This document shows, in pieces, positions 19,430 through 28,977 of a DNA stretch of 64,000 nt. The stretch lies in assembly GCA_963575745.1 (NCBI GenBank), contig CAUYUJ010020549.1, positions 400,001-464,000 of the forward strand, in the 5' to 3' direction. The translations under genes and the position numbers were made by a program. Each line of letters opens with the position of its first letter. The first letter of the stretch is position 1. The stretch is from Prorocentrum cordatum (taxonomy: Eukaryota > Sar > Dinophyceae > Prorocentrales > Prorocentraceae). The notes below the pieces were generated by a model. It searched no databases. It saw nothing but the letters and a program-made list of their open reading frames with translations, and was not told the DNA's origin.

Positions 19430-20053
19430 GTGCAGCGCCGCCGTTTCGTTCAGGCGCACTCCGCGCCATCATCGGCCGTGGGAGACACGGTAGCGGGCGC
19501 CCCGCAGGCCGGCGCAAATAGCGCCCGAAGCCGCGTCATGCGAGCAAAGCGTTCGGTCGCTGTGCAGGCGCACCCAGCGCCGCCGTCGCAGCCAGCCAGA
19601 CTGAACCCCGCATCAGCAGCGGTCTTCTCGCCAGCGCCGTTGCATGGCGAGCGCGCGCGTCGCTTGTGCGCTTTGCCCAAGGTTTGCGACGGGGCAACGA
19701 TCGGCATTCCCGCCGAGCTAGGCTGGATTGTCACGAATGAGCGTCATCACGTCGCCATTGAAGTCAGCGGCTCTCCGCATATCAGATCACGCAAGCGACG
19801 AAAGGCGGAGAAGACTTCTGTCTTAGTCAACGGGAAGCAGCTGACGAACGCGTGCGACGTCACGTTGGCTTCCCCCACGTGGGTCGGAAGATTGACCGAC
19901 GGTGATCTGGTATGCCGCAGGTGCCAGAATCGCGCGGCGTTCCTGGCCCGAGCAGCCCATGAGCTGGAACATGCGGCGTGCCAGCCGTCGGTACTGGCGG
20001 CCCGGGATGCCGTGCTTGCGATAGCCGCGCGGGCGCAGGGCCGTACGCACTAG
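19430..20053 (+). CDS. Detached C-terminal domain of the recombinase ORF
   Basis: About 200 codons in the same frame as the recombinase gene, immediately beyond its stop. After more Ala-rich repeat residues comes ordinary-looking sequence with GATIGIPAELGWIV, a basic patch (RSRKRRKAEK) and a CxxC (DLVCRRCQNRAAF). I do not recognise a named domain; the basic patch and CxxC would fit nucleic-acid binding. Its position and frame suggest it belongs to the recombinase protein and is cut off by a short frameshifted segment (about 19300-19430). A separate small gene is possible. Confidence 0.5.
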   Translation: MQRRRFVQAHSAPSSAVGDTVAGAPQAGANSARSRVMRAKRSVAVQAHPAPPSQPARLNPASAAVFSPAPLHGERARRLCALPKVCDGATIGIPAELGWIVTNERHHVAIEVSGSPHIRSRKRRKAEKTSVLVNGKQLTNACDVTLASPTWVGRLTDGDLVCRRCQNRAAFLARAAHELEHAACQPSVLAARDAVLAIAARAQGRTH

Positions 20054-20382
20054 CATTGCAGCGCGGCCATGTCCGCGCGGTCGCTTTTCGCGCGTATATT
20101 GCACCAGCGCGACCCACGCGAGCGGAAATCGTAGAGTTGTCGTGCGTGCGCGGGTGCTGCATCAGCAGCCTGCGCTGGGGCCGCGCAAGCGCAGTATGAG
20201 CGCACAAGCGGTGCGGCGTGGCCATGTCCGCGCATTTTGCTGCATCAGCAGTTTGTGAGCGCATGTTGCAGCGCGCAATAACGCCAGCGCACGCCATGCG
20301 CAAGCCGTTGCTTTCAGCGCGCGAGCAGACGTGCCAGCGATCTTGAGGGCGCGAGGCGTTGCGACTTGTCCTCGCGTGCGCG
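20054..20382 (+). other. Intergenic spacer in the YR element
   Basis: About 330 bp between the recombinase C-terminal frame and the gag-like ATG. It contains two copies of a GCCATGTCCGCGC string about 150 bp apart. I see no gene; it could contain an internal promoter. Confidence 0.45.
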
Positions 20383-21933
20383 ATGGCGCTTTCGATCGGC
20401 GGGCAGGCGTTGCAGCTGCCGTCTGTGTCGGGAGGCCGCGAGGCCGCGGAACAGCTGTTTACGCTTTTGTGCAACGCGTTCCGGTTGGACCCCAAGGTGG
20501 CCACCCACTTGGTGTCAGTCGCGGGCCTCGAGAGCACGGCTGATTTCACACACTTCTTCACGTCGGAGCAGGAAGTCGAAACCAAGGTAATCGAAAATAT
20601 CGAGGGCCTTTCTTTCCCAGGGATTCAAGCGTCGCGGCTGCGCCAGGCCTGGACCGCGGCGAGGCAGGCCGAAACGATCTCCGACACGCGGAAGAAGCGT
20701 GGCGTCGAGGATGATGACCTCGATGCGCTCCTGCCCAACAGTGACCTGAAAGACATCCGCGCCAAGTTTTACGCGAGGTATCGCCTGGGGTTCGGGGTCA
20801 AGACTGAGCCGTGCGATCCCTTGGTGAGCAGAATCTCAAAGGAGCTGTCGCGGCGTTTGCTGCAGGCACGCGTTGGCGTTGTGCGCGCTGCGCGCGTCTC
20901 CGCGCGGTCGTTCGCGCGCGCGTCCGCAGGTGCATTCGGTTTTCCGCGTGAAGACGTTGACGCATCAGCTGACCATGACGAGGAAGCGGCAGCGCATTGC
21001 GGAGGGGCTAGTCCTCGTCACAGGGGAGCAAGCGAACGAATTCGACACGGAACCGCGCAGAGACGTGGCAACGTATGTCAATTTGCATCACACACTGATG
21101 CTGGCGTACGCGCGTGCAGGCGCAACAGCGCGCTGTGCATCGCGACGCTGGCGTTTCCAGCGCGCGCGGCGCGTGCAGGCGTCGTCCAGTTGGATCCGCA
21201 GCCAGCGGAACCAGAGGCAATGGATCGCGACAGCACGGATTACGTCGAGGCGCGAACGCGGTGCATCGCGCGCGGCAACCGGCGGTCCGTCGCGCGTCAG
21301 GTGCCGCTGGATGTCGTGCTCGCCTACCACAGGAGGCTCGCACAGTGTGCCACCATCCTTCCCCCGAGTCAGGCCCTCCAGTGGCTGCAACAGCGGGATG
21401 AGGAGGAGCGACAGCAGTGGGTTGACAGGCGCGCCGCGATCCGCGAGCTGCGAGGGGCTAGTGTCGCGAACGTTCCACCGGCGTGCAGGCATCGCCGCAC
21501 GTCCATGTCGCTGGGAAAGATCATCAAGGATGTCTTCGAAAGGAGGGAGCACATGTGGGAGATCCCCGCACGCGGCTTCGCACCAGCCCCCGACGCGCGG
21601 CCTGCCGCGGACTTCGCGCGCGGAGCCCCGCGGGGCGCCCCGCCGCCACCTGCGGCGCAGCAGGGAGGCGCGGGTGCAGGGCGCGGGCAGCGCAACCCCA
21701 AGGGCGCGCAGAAGGGATCGAGCACCGGTTTGGCGACCCACCTCAAGAACGGAAAGGAGCTGTGCAAGAATTTCAATCGGGGGTCGTGCCCGGAGCCCTG
21801 CCCGAAGAATCTGGAGCACGCATGCTCCATGATCGTGAGCAAGAGCGGCCGCGTCTGCGGCATGAGGAATCACTGCGCCGCCGTGTGCCGCAAGGCGCCG
21901 ATCCCGGAGCAGGGCGCGTTGTCGCAGTATTGA
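20383..21933 (+). CDS. Gag-like zinc-finger protein of the YR retroelement
   Basis: 516 residues from the ATG at 20383; the open frame reaches 20359 only through TTG. The N-terminal domain (about residues 20-110) has AGLESTADFTHFF and resembles the recombinase N-terminus (VGIEDVDDLAFFF). Residues 110-380 are mixed, with an Arg-rich section. The C-terminus carries a Cys/His cluster, CKNFNRGSC...C...H.C followed by C...H.C...C (about 455-505), as in gag-like proteins of dinoflagellate YR elements, expected to bind element RNA. It ends at a TGA (21931-21933). The reading frame after this stop continues without interruption into RT/RNase H, so a gag-pol readthrough product is possible. Confidence 0.75.
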   Translation: MALSIGGQALQLPSVSGGREAAEQLFTLLCNAFRLDPKVATHLVSVAGLESTADFTHFFTSEQEVETKVIENIEGLSFPGIQASRLRQAWTAARQAETISDTRKKRGVEDDDLDALLPNSDLKDIRAKFYARYRLGFGVKTEPCDPLVSRISKELSRRLLQARVGVVRAARVSARSFARASAGAFGFPREDVDASADHDEEAAAHCGGASPRHRGASERIRHGTAQRRGNVCQFASHTDAGVRACRRNSALCIATLAFPARAARAGVVQLDPQPAEPEAMDRDSTDYVEARTRCIARGNRRSVARQVPLDVVLAYHRRLAQCATILPPSQALQWLQQRDEEERQQWVDRRAAIRELRGASVANVPPACRHRRTSMSLGKIIKDVFERREHMWEIPARGFAPAPDARPAADFARGAPRGAPPPPAAQQGGAGAGRGQRNPKGAQKGSSTGLATHLKNGKELCKNFNRGSCPEPCPKNLEHACSMIVSKSGRVCGMRNHCAAVCRKAPIPEQGALSQY

Positions 21934-24516
21934 AGGGGCCCCGCCAGGGCGGAGGACAGCGCCGAGGCAGGGGGGCACGTTGCCTGTCCAGCGGAGCACG
22001 GCTTCTTTGCGCCAGCGCAGGCGGGCGCACCCAGCGCCCAGCCAGGTTTCCGCGCGCAGCAAGCGCGCGTTCTCGGCCAGGCGCAATCAGCGCAGTCATC
22101 GGGCGAGCAGGAGTCCGATGTGTCGGCGCCGCAGGCGCGAGCGCATCAGCGCGGGGCGCCGAGCGACGGCGCGTCTTCGTTTGCGCAGGCGCCGCGGGTA
22201 TCGAGGCACTTCCCCGTGATGTGGTCGCAGCGCCAATTGCGGCAGTGCGTCGTCAGCATGTTCCCCAGGGAATGGCTGAGCAGTTTTGTTTTTCCGTCAT
22301 TGGAAGATCTAGTCAATCAGTCGCCGTTCGTGGATTTCGCAAAGTGGCTAGACGAGCGCAGCATCGCTGGACCAGTTGGCAGCACGGCAGGCCAGGGCAC
22401 GTCTGCCATGCTGGAAGCCGCGGCGGGGCGACAGGCCGGGGCGCTCTCGGCCAAGCACGCGTTGCCGCCTCTCCTGGGCCACAGCCGGGATGAGGAAGAG
22501 CATTTCCGCGCCGCGGTTGATTTCGCGAAGCGGGGGAAGTTACCGTTCGATGAGGACGTTGCTGCTCCGCATGACTTGAAATTTGCGGCGGAGTCCACCG
22601 CCGCAGAGCTGCGCGACTTGAGGGAGTTTCGGTTGCGCAGCATGCACGCGCTGCAAGAGCTTAGTCGCCGGTGCAAGCCCCTCACGGCGGAGCTCTTGAA
22701 GTGGCAGAGTCCGACTGTGCGCGCCGTGGCGGGGCATATTCACGCCGGACTCATTGCCGTGCTGGTGGTGCTCGCGCGGTGGCCAGACCAAAAGCTGGCG
22801 TTGCGCTTTGTCACCGGCTTTGGCATCACTGGCGTAATGGAGAATACGGGTGCTTTTGAACCATCCGAGTATGAAGCTCCCATGCCCGTGCACTCGCTGC
22901 TTGGAGAGTCCAAAGTCTTGCTGGCGGAACTGGATCGCCAGCGCGCGAGTGAGGAGGGCCAATTTCTCTGGGATAGCTGCGAGGAAGAGTGCAAGAAAGG
23001 CTGGGCGGCACCGCTGCGAAGCAAGTCGGACATTGATGCGGAGTTCGGCGCGGGGCAGTGGGCGCCGATTCCTGCGTTTTGCCATATTCAGCCTTCTGGA
23101 AAAAGGAGGAGAATCGACGACGGGCGTCGGGGTAGGCAGAACGAAGCGACGGCATTTTGTGAGCGGCAAAGAATGTGTACGCCATTCCAGCCTGTCATCG
23201 ATGCGAGGGTGGTCCGGCAAGCGTGTGCGGACGCTGGTGCCGACGTGGCCCGCGAGAGGCTCGTGTCGGGGGGCGAAGATTTGCCGTCGGCCTATCGCTC
23301 AGTCCCAGTGCACCCAGATCACTTGCGCTTGAACGTCGTGGCGGTCCGCGATCCTGTCACGGGAGAATGGAGGTTCCAGGTGGCGTGGGCGTTGCTTTTC
23401 GGTTTCTCCGCGTCAGTCATGCAGTTCGCGCGATGGGGAGGATTCCTGCAGGCAGTGCAGCGCCGCGTGTTGTCGCTTTTGCTTGCCATGTATGTGGACG
23501 ACGCGAATATTACTGATTTTGAATCAGCTGGGGGCGCTGGTCAGGAGGCCGCACAGTGCCTTTGCGCGGAGTTGGGCACGCCTGTGGCTCCCTCGAAGAC
23601 GAGGAGGATGAGCCCGTCCGGCGATTTTCTGGGCGTCGTGCACACCTTCGGCCCTTCGCTGGACTCGAATGTCATATCTTTCAGGGCGCGCGACACTCTC
23701 GTCGAAAAGGCGAAGACGTTCATTGCGGCGAGGCGCAGCGAGGGCAGGCTCACGCCCGGAGACGCCAGCAAGTTGAGAGGCCTCCTCAACTTCATCGCCA
23801 GAGCGGCGTGGCACGGCGTGGGCAAAGCAGGCATGGGGGCTCTGAGGCAACGGCAGTACACAGATCAGCCGCCTTGGACCCTGAGCAACTGCCTGGTGCG
23901 CGCCCTCGATTTCTTTTATATAATTCTGCAAGACATGCCGAGCCGCGTGGCCGAGATCGCGCCGAGAAGCGAGCCTTTGATTCTCATTGCTTCTGACGCG
24001 CGCGCTGACAATGACGCGTGGCCGACAGGGGGGTACGTGTTGTTAGATTGCGCCGACGGCTATCGGCAAGCTGGCTTCTGCGTTTTTGACGGGGCTCTGC
24101 TGGGCATGTGGGGCTACTGTGAGGAGCGCTTGAGGCAGGGCGGCCAGCCCATCGCGCTGTGTGAGGGCGCGATGCCGCCCATCATCTACCAGCGCCACGC
24201 TAAGCGGCTGGCAAACCGCCGCGTGCTGTATTTCATAGACAATACCAGCTCTCTGCATTCGTACGTCAAGGGCTGCGCGGTGCCGGCCGCGCTGGATCGG
24301 TCGATTGCTTTCACTAATTTCTTGGCGAGCCGCCGTTCGATCACCACGTGGTGGGAATTCACGCCTTCGGGGACCAATTGGTCGGACGGGATTTCGAGGC
24401 AGCTAGGAAGTGACGCGTTTGCGAGGCGACATCGATTTCCAGCAAAGCGAATCGGCGTGGACAGTCGTATTTGGACGGGCAGCTTGGAGAGCGCATGGCG
24501 CTTCGCCCGCGGGTAG
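21934..24516 (+). CDS. Reverse transcriptase/RNase H (pol) of the YR retroelement
   Basis: The open frame starts directly after the gag TGA and in the same phase; the first ATG is at 22219, giving a 765-residue protein if translated on its own. RT motifs, numbered from 22120: RRRIDDGRRGRQN (about 330), motif A EDLPSAYRSVPV (about 375), motif B ALLFGFSASVMQFARWG (about 415) and motif C MYVDD (about 450). The RNase H-like domain follows, with ASDARAD (about 628), CEGAMPP (about 683), YFIDNTSS (about 705) and GTNWSDGISR (about 750). These are the signatures of DIRS/Ngaro pol proteins, which copy element RNA to a circular cDNA. No inactivating change is seen in these motifs. Pol lies 3' of the recombinase gene, the reverse of the usual Ngaro order. 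Confidence 0.85.
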   Translation, partial: RGPARAEDSAEAGGHVACPAEHGFFAPAQAGAPSAQPGFRAQQARVLGQAQSAQSSGEQESDVSAPQARAHQRGAPSDGASSFAQAPRVSRHFPVMWSQRQLRQCVVSMFPREWLSSFVFPSLEDLVNQSPFVDFAKWLDERSIAGPVGSTAGQGTSAMLEAAAGRQAGALSAKHALPPLLGHSRDEEEHFRAAVDFAKRGKLPFDEDVAAPHDLKFAAESTAAELRDLREFRLRSMHALQELSRRCKPLTAELLKWQSPTVRAVAGHIHAGLIAVLVVLARWPDQKLALRFVTGFGITGVMENTGAFEPSEYEAPMPVHSLLGESKVLLAELDRQRASEEGQFLWDSCEEECKKGWAAPLRSKSDIDAEFGAGQWAPIPAFCHIQPSGKRRRIDDGRRGRQNEATAFCERQRMCTPFQPVIDARVVRQACADAGADVARERLVSGGEDLPSAYRSVPVHPDHLRLNVVAVRDPVTGEWRFQVAWALLFGFSASVMQFARWGGFLQAVQRRVLSLLLAMYVDDANITDFESAGGAGQEAAQCLCAELGTPVAPSKTRRMSPSGDFLGVVHTFGPSLDSNVISFRARDTLVEKAKTFIAARRSEGRLTPGDASKLRGLLNFIARAAWHGVGKAGMGALRQRQYTDQPPWTLSNCLVRALDFFYIILQDMPSRVAEIAPRSEPLILIASDARADNDAWPTGGYVLLDCADGYRQAGFCVFDGALLGMWGYCEERLRQGGQPIALCEGAMPPIIYQRHAKRLANRRVLYFIDNTSSLHSYVKGCAVPAALDRSIAFTNFLASRRSITTWWEFTPSGTNWSDGISRQLGSDAFARRHRFPAKRIGVDSRIWTGSLESAWRFARG

Positions 24517-24612
24517 CCCCCACGTGTGGCTGCGACGCGCCGTTATACATTGTGTTGCTCGGTAAGTGAACAGCGTTGGGTGAGCGAGCGGGGCGTGGGG
24601 GTGAGCAGCGTT

Positions 24613-24838
24613 GGGGGGATCGGCCAGAGGGATGCATCGCCCCTCGGTCGGTCGGCCTCCCGTCAAGGGGATGCATCCCTCCTTGGGGGAGAGCGGCTCC
24701 AGCCGCCCCAATGTTGTTCCCTTTGGAAACCCGCTCTCTCTCACCTTAAACCTTACGTTCACTCCAACCAGCAAAAAAAAAACAATGCTTTTGGTCCCTC
24801 GGACTAGTCTAGTAGCTAAGGTGGGCGCGTAGATTATG
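24613..24838 (+). repeat. Split direct repeat B1
   Basis: 226 bp ending GCGCGTAGATTATG, directly joined to A2. It matches 25209-25435 except for one substitution and one indel near GGACTAGTCTAG. It includes an A9-10 run. Confidence 0.95.
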
Positions 24839-25049
24839 GGTGCACTTTAGGCCCGGGCAGGCATGGGTGAGTGCTTCATAATGTACGCGCGCGGACACCT
24901 TGGAAACGTCGCCCGCGCATGCAGCTCGGGGCGCAGGGGCGAAGAGAGGGGGGGGGCGCCCCCCCCCTTCGCTGCCCGCGCCGAGGGGCTGCGAGGAAGG
25001 GGGGGCGACGGGCCGCGGTGGCCGCGCTCACCTTGCGATTTGATTTTTC
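24839..25049 (+). repeat. Split direct repeat A2
   Basis: 211-bp copy of A1, starting GGTGCACTTTAGG. Joined head-to-tail to B1, it forms the B-A junction expected of a circular intermediate. Confidence 0.95.
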
Positions 25050-25208
25050 CCACCCTCCCGCCCTGGGTTTGCATTCAGCAAGCTGGGGGGGGGCCAAGAG
25101 GGTAAGCGAAGCGACGAAGCCTCGAGCGCGACACTTCGCGCATGAGGGATGCATCTCCCCTCCGTGGTTGGTCGCGCATGAGGGAGGCATTTCCCCTCTG
25201 TTACAAGG

Positions 25209-25435
25209 GGGGGGATCGGCCAGAGGGATGCATCGCCCCTCGGTCGGTCGGCCTCCCGTCAAGGGGATGCATCCCTCCTTGGGGGAGAGCGGCTCCAGCC
25301 GCCCCAATGTTGTTCCCTTTGGAAACCCGCTCTCTCTCACCTTAAACCTTACGTTCACTCCAACCAGCAAAAAAAAAACAATGCTTTTGGTCCCCCGGAC
25401 CTAGTCTAGTAGCTAAGGTGGGCGCGTAGATTATG
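25209..25435 (+). repeat. Split direct repeat B2 (right end)
   Basis: 227-bp copy of B1 ending GATTATG at the right boundary; ACGATGATGATG of the microsatellite follows. The 159 bp between A2 and B2 are unique and include two short GAGGGATGCAT-like strings. Confidence 0.95.
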
Positions 25436-26520
25436 ACGATGATGATGATGATGATGATGATGGCAGTGGATGTGCTGGTGATAGTGACGTTGAGGACGAG
25501 GGGGGGGGGAGGGGGGTGGGGTGGGGTGGTGTTGGGGGGGATGAGGCCGAGAAGTATGCTTTGGGGGTGAGGGTCAGACCCTCATGACTCGCTGGCAGCC
25601 CGCCCTGCAGTGGTGGGCGGGCATCATTCCCAGTCCCTCTGTCCATCGAGCCCTCATCCCGCCTTCCTCATCGTGCCATTGTTTTCCTTCATCCGTTCCT
25701 CCATTCCTCCCTTATTCTCACTACGTCCTTTCCTCCTTCCTCCCTCCTCCTTCGACCCTCTTTCCTTCTTCCATCCATCCATCCCTACTCCCTCCTCCTT
25801 CCATCCCCCGCCCCTTCTCCCTTCCTTCCTCCCTCTCCCCCCTTCCCCTCCATTCTCCTCTCCTCTTCCTTCCGGAGAGGGGGATGGATTGTGGGCGAGG
25901 GGCGGGATCGAATGGGAGAGGAGAGGGAGATGGACGACGGGGGGGGCGGGGGGGGAGAATATGAGAGAGGGTGAGCAGGAAGCGCAAGGGGAGCAGTAGC
26001 GGAAGTAGTAGGAGGAGGAGGGTAATATGAAGGAGGTGGCAGAGGAAGAGGTGAAGGGAGGAGGAACTGTCCCCGCTCAGGTGGACAGCCGAAAGGTTCG
26101 CCGAGTTCTGCGTCCTCCTTGGAACGGCAGGGTGGGCACCAGGTCGTCTGCGCTACTTCTGATCGATGTGGGCTGATCGGTGAGTCTGTTTTCATGATGC
26201 TATCGCCTTCCCGTCTCTTGGTTATTTCCCCCCCCCCACCCCTCTCTCCCTCTCTCTCTCCCCCCCTTTCCCTCTGCCTGTCTGTCTGGCTGAGTCTCTA
26301 CCTCTTTCTCTCTCTCTCTCTTTCTCTCCGTCTCTCTCTCTCTCTCTCTCCCTCTCTCCTGCCCTCTCTCTCTCTCTCTCTCTAGTCTCCGCTCAAGGGC
26401 TCTGCTCAGGCTCAGGGCGAGCCCAGACGCCAAGCGACCTGCATCCATTCTTACCTCGCGAGACCAGACACGGCCCCTGCCAGGCCGTGACAGATTGGCG
26501 CCACATCCCTTCAGTCCCGA
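25436..26520. repeat. Low-complexity region: GAT remnant, TCC-rich and CT tracts
   Basis: GAT triplets (25436-25462), a G-rich patch, pyrimidine-rich TCC/CTT sequence (25640-25870), a purine-rich stretch (25870-26080) and a CT dinucleotide-rich tract (26223-26390). No gene is supportable. TTGGCGCCACATCC at 26495 looks like a tRNA primer-binding site, but there are no LTRs. Confidence 0.7.
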
Positions 26521-26529
26521 GCGCGCGCC

Positions 26530-26751
26530 ATGGCTCCGAAAGACCTCCGCAGTGCGCCCCCTGCACCACGGCAGCGCAAGCCAGCAGGCAAGGGCCGCCC
26601 AAAGGCAATTTTGGAGGATATCAACCTGTCCCGACAGGAAGCCTGCGTCGCCGCACTCCAGAGCATTGGTGGCGTCGACCGAGCAATGCGTACAACGAAC
26701 TTGCTCACAAGCGTCCCGCCCATCTTGACAACATTATCAACATCAACGTAG
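26530..26751 (+). CDS. Small hypothetical ORF
   Basis: 73 codons from an ATG in a favourable context (GCCATGG). The predicted protein has a basic, Pro/Lys-rich N-terminus (PPAPRQRKPAGKGRPK) and a short helical stretch (SRQEACVAALQSIGGVDRAM). I recognise no family. It could be a first exon or chance; other frames here are also open. Confidence 0.25.
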   Translation: MAPKDLRSAPPAPRQRKPAGKGRPKAILEDINLSRQEACVAALQSIGGVDRAMRTTNLLTSVPPILTTLSTST

Positions 26752-28422
26752 TTTCAGGGGCGAACTGATGATCCTGGGGGGGGAACGTGACCCGTTACAA
26801 CGTGGTGCATTAGTCTTTCAGGCGCAGACAAAGCGTCAGACCGCGACTCACCAGGGACCACGGTCGACGCCGATGCCCGCCAGGGTGACCGAACAAGGCC
26901 CCTTTTTTATCAGCCTGGATGTTCAGAATTGGCATGTCTTTGTGACCGCTGCGACCGTGCACGGGTGCGATAGGACGCCGCGCGCGAGTGGTATTTTACT
27001 TCCCACGCTATAGAAAGGCGACTGCCTGCTACAGCAGATCCGAACACAAAACAAACTTCTAGCGCTCGCAACTTTGGGTCATATTCGCACCGACCGCCCA
27101 GGACGCGAGATTCTCCTCCCAGTTCTCCGCCGCGTGGCCAAGGCTACCAAGCCTACGCAGGGACACAACCAAGCGAACATGTGTCGGGTAAGTTCAAATG
27201 CTGCGAACGCGTCGCCCAATCCACCCCCGACCCAGCTGACGAAGCAGCCTGGGTCTGTGCCGCTACCTGCGAGGCTGACGCTATTGCAGTCACAGTCGCG
27301 CTAGGATTCGTTCGCAGCGCAGTTCCCTGGCGCTGCACCCATCACCGGCAACCGCTTGCGGAGCAGGCGCGACACAGCAGAAGGCGAAGGAACGCCATAA
27401 GTCAGCCAACAGAGACGCCTCCCGTAAACAGCTAGACGACGATCTCACGGACGCATTCAATGCCATGTTTTCGTCCCATTTCGGCATTGCACACACGCAA
27501 GAAACCATGAAGCTCTTAGGACAGGACACCACGGCACAGCAGTCGGAAAGCACGGACTCACGGCCACGTCCGGCATTGATCCAGCCGGCACCTTTTGTCT
27601 CCTCCACATCGGGCAACGATGCATCCGGTGCGACCTCAGCTACCATGGCACCAAAGGCCGCCCATCGACAGTATCAGTGCGCGGTACCCGAATGGTTACC
27701 AGACCATGCTATTAAGGGGCGCATGCCACCTCAACGAAACACAAAACGCACGATGCAGTCCGAGCGGGCAAACAAGTCGACGTCAGCGCCATGCCCGTCA
27801 CCCAACCCGGGACGCACAGAAGTTTCGCTCGAATTGTGGGGACCTGACGCCGCGCTTGCCAGCGCAAGGTGCTGCGTCGCAGGGATCGAGCCGCAGCGCG
27901 CCACCCAGGCGCAAATCGGCAGTGGCACTGTGAAGTGCGACGCGCAGGGTGGTGTGAAACGACCAGGGGGCGATTTCACCCATGGTCGAAGCGGCTGGCC
28001 CCCCCGCCGAGTGCAGCTGTCCCCGTCCAAGGTCCCCCTGTTCCCTGGACTGCCGACAGACTTGCAGCGACCTTTCCTGAACAAGCCGACTCCCCGAGAG
28101 GGCCCGCGGCAACGATCGCCCCACCGTGCTCCATCGCGGCGGAGAAGCCTGTGGTGGGGCCGTCCACTGGGGCAACGGGGGGCAGACCCGCCCCCGTCCC
28201 TGCAGGGCCGTGCGGCCACCGGGCCGCGCCTCCGAGCGCTGCGAACACCACGGCCGAACCCAGCATCGACGCTGCCTCTGAGCATCCCGCCGCCCAGAGG
28301 AAACAGCCGCGCAGCGCCGTCGTGCGAGGGTCGCGCCAACGCGCCAGCATCACCAAGAATGAGGGCCGACGTCGCGCCCGACCAGAGACCCCCTCGCCCT
28401 AAGAGACGCAGACGGCTGCGAC
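26752..28422. other. No convincing gene; overlapping weak ORFs
   Basis: Several frames of 80-370 codons overlap on both strands (longest on plus 27465-28595). They are Pro/Arg/Ser-rich without recognisable domains, typical of GC-rich sequence. The 3' part may be the upstream portion of the coiled-coil ORF that follows. Confidence 0.4.
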
Positions 28423-28977
28423 GTGGCAGACGAGGCCACCGAGATCGAACGTGCCAGAGCCCCGCCCCTGCCCATGGCCGGCCAGCAGGGAGAGCTGTGC
28501 CACGAGGACCTCTCCGACGAAGGGTGGTTGCCCAGCTCAGGTGGTCGTTGTATTTCCGACGAAGCGGATGGGAGGCTCCGAGACCTGGAGGATGACCAGC
28601 AGAAGTTGACCGACAAGTTCAAACGGCTCGAGGCAGCTATCATCAGCGTGGCCAGCAGCCAGGCCCAGGCCATCCTCGCTTGGCAAGTTCACCAGTTCGA
28701 CCAAGGAATGCACGCGGTCCAATCTGAACAAGCCAGCCTGGGCGAAGACCTCGGGGCCTTTATGAGCCAAGCGGCACCTTTCGTGTCGCTGGCCCATACT
28801 CAAACGACCCAGGCAACACTGAGCCCGCCCAACGCTGCCCCGAACGCCCCGGGACTAGCCAGCGAGGCCAGCCCCGCAGGCGTCCCCGAAATCCAGGCGG
28901 CAAGAGAAGGCGAACGGGCACCCGAGTTCTCTGGCATTGCGCGCCCCGTGCCAGGGCCGCCGCCGGGGCCGTGTTGA
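28423..28977 (+). CDS. Hypothetical coiled-coil ORF
   Basis: 184 codons; the frame opens at a GTG and I cannot place an ATG, so the true start may lie upstream or in another exon. The protein has a heptad-like segment (about residues 45-110: GRLRDLEDDQQKLTDKFKRLE... then Gln/Ala-rich) followed by a Pro/Ala-rich tail to a TGA at 28975. The layout recalls LINE ORF1-type proteins, but no zinc finger or downstream RT is present; a GGA microsatellite begins about 170 bp later. It may be a truncated element or a host exon. Confidence 0.35.
   Translation: MADEATEIERARAPPLPMAGQQGELCHEDLSDEGWLPSSGGRCISDEADGRLRDLEDDQQKLTDKFKRLEAAIISVASSQAQAILAWQVHQFDQGMHAVQSEQASLGEDLGAFMSQAAPFVSLAHTQTTQATLSPPNAAPNAPGLASEASPAGVPEIQAAREGERAPEFSGIARPVPGPPPGPC

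Larger units (their letters stand above)
16841..25435 (+). mobile_element. DIRS/Ngaro-like tyrosine-recombinase retroelement
   Basis: 8,595 bp bounded by split direct repeats: A1 (16841-17051), internal genes, B1 (24613-24838), A2 (24839-25049) and B2 (25209-25435). A1 and A2 are 211 bp each and appear identical; B1 and B2 differ at about two positions. This A1-internal-B1-A2-B2 arrangement is diagnostic of PAT/Ngaro-type elements, which integrate by tyrosine recombinase without target duplication. Genes in order are a tyrosine recombinase, a gag-like protein and RT/RNase H. GAT microsatellite lies directly on both sides. The near-identical terminal repeats and largely open genes suggest recent activity. 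Confidence 0.9.

Noticed and set aside
26495-26510. TGGCGCC string resembling an LTR-element primer-binding site
   Set aside because: No LTRs, gag or pol nearby.
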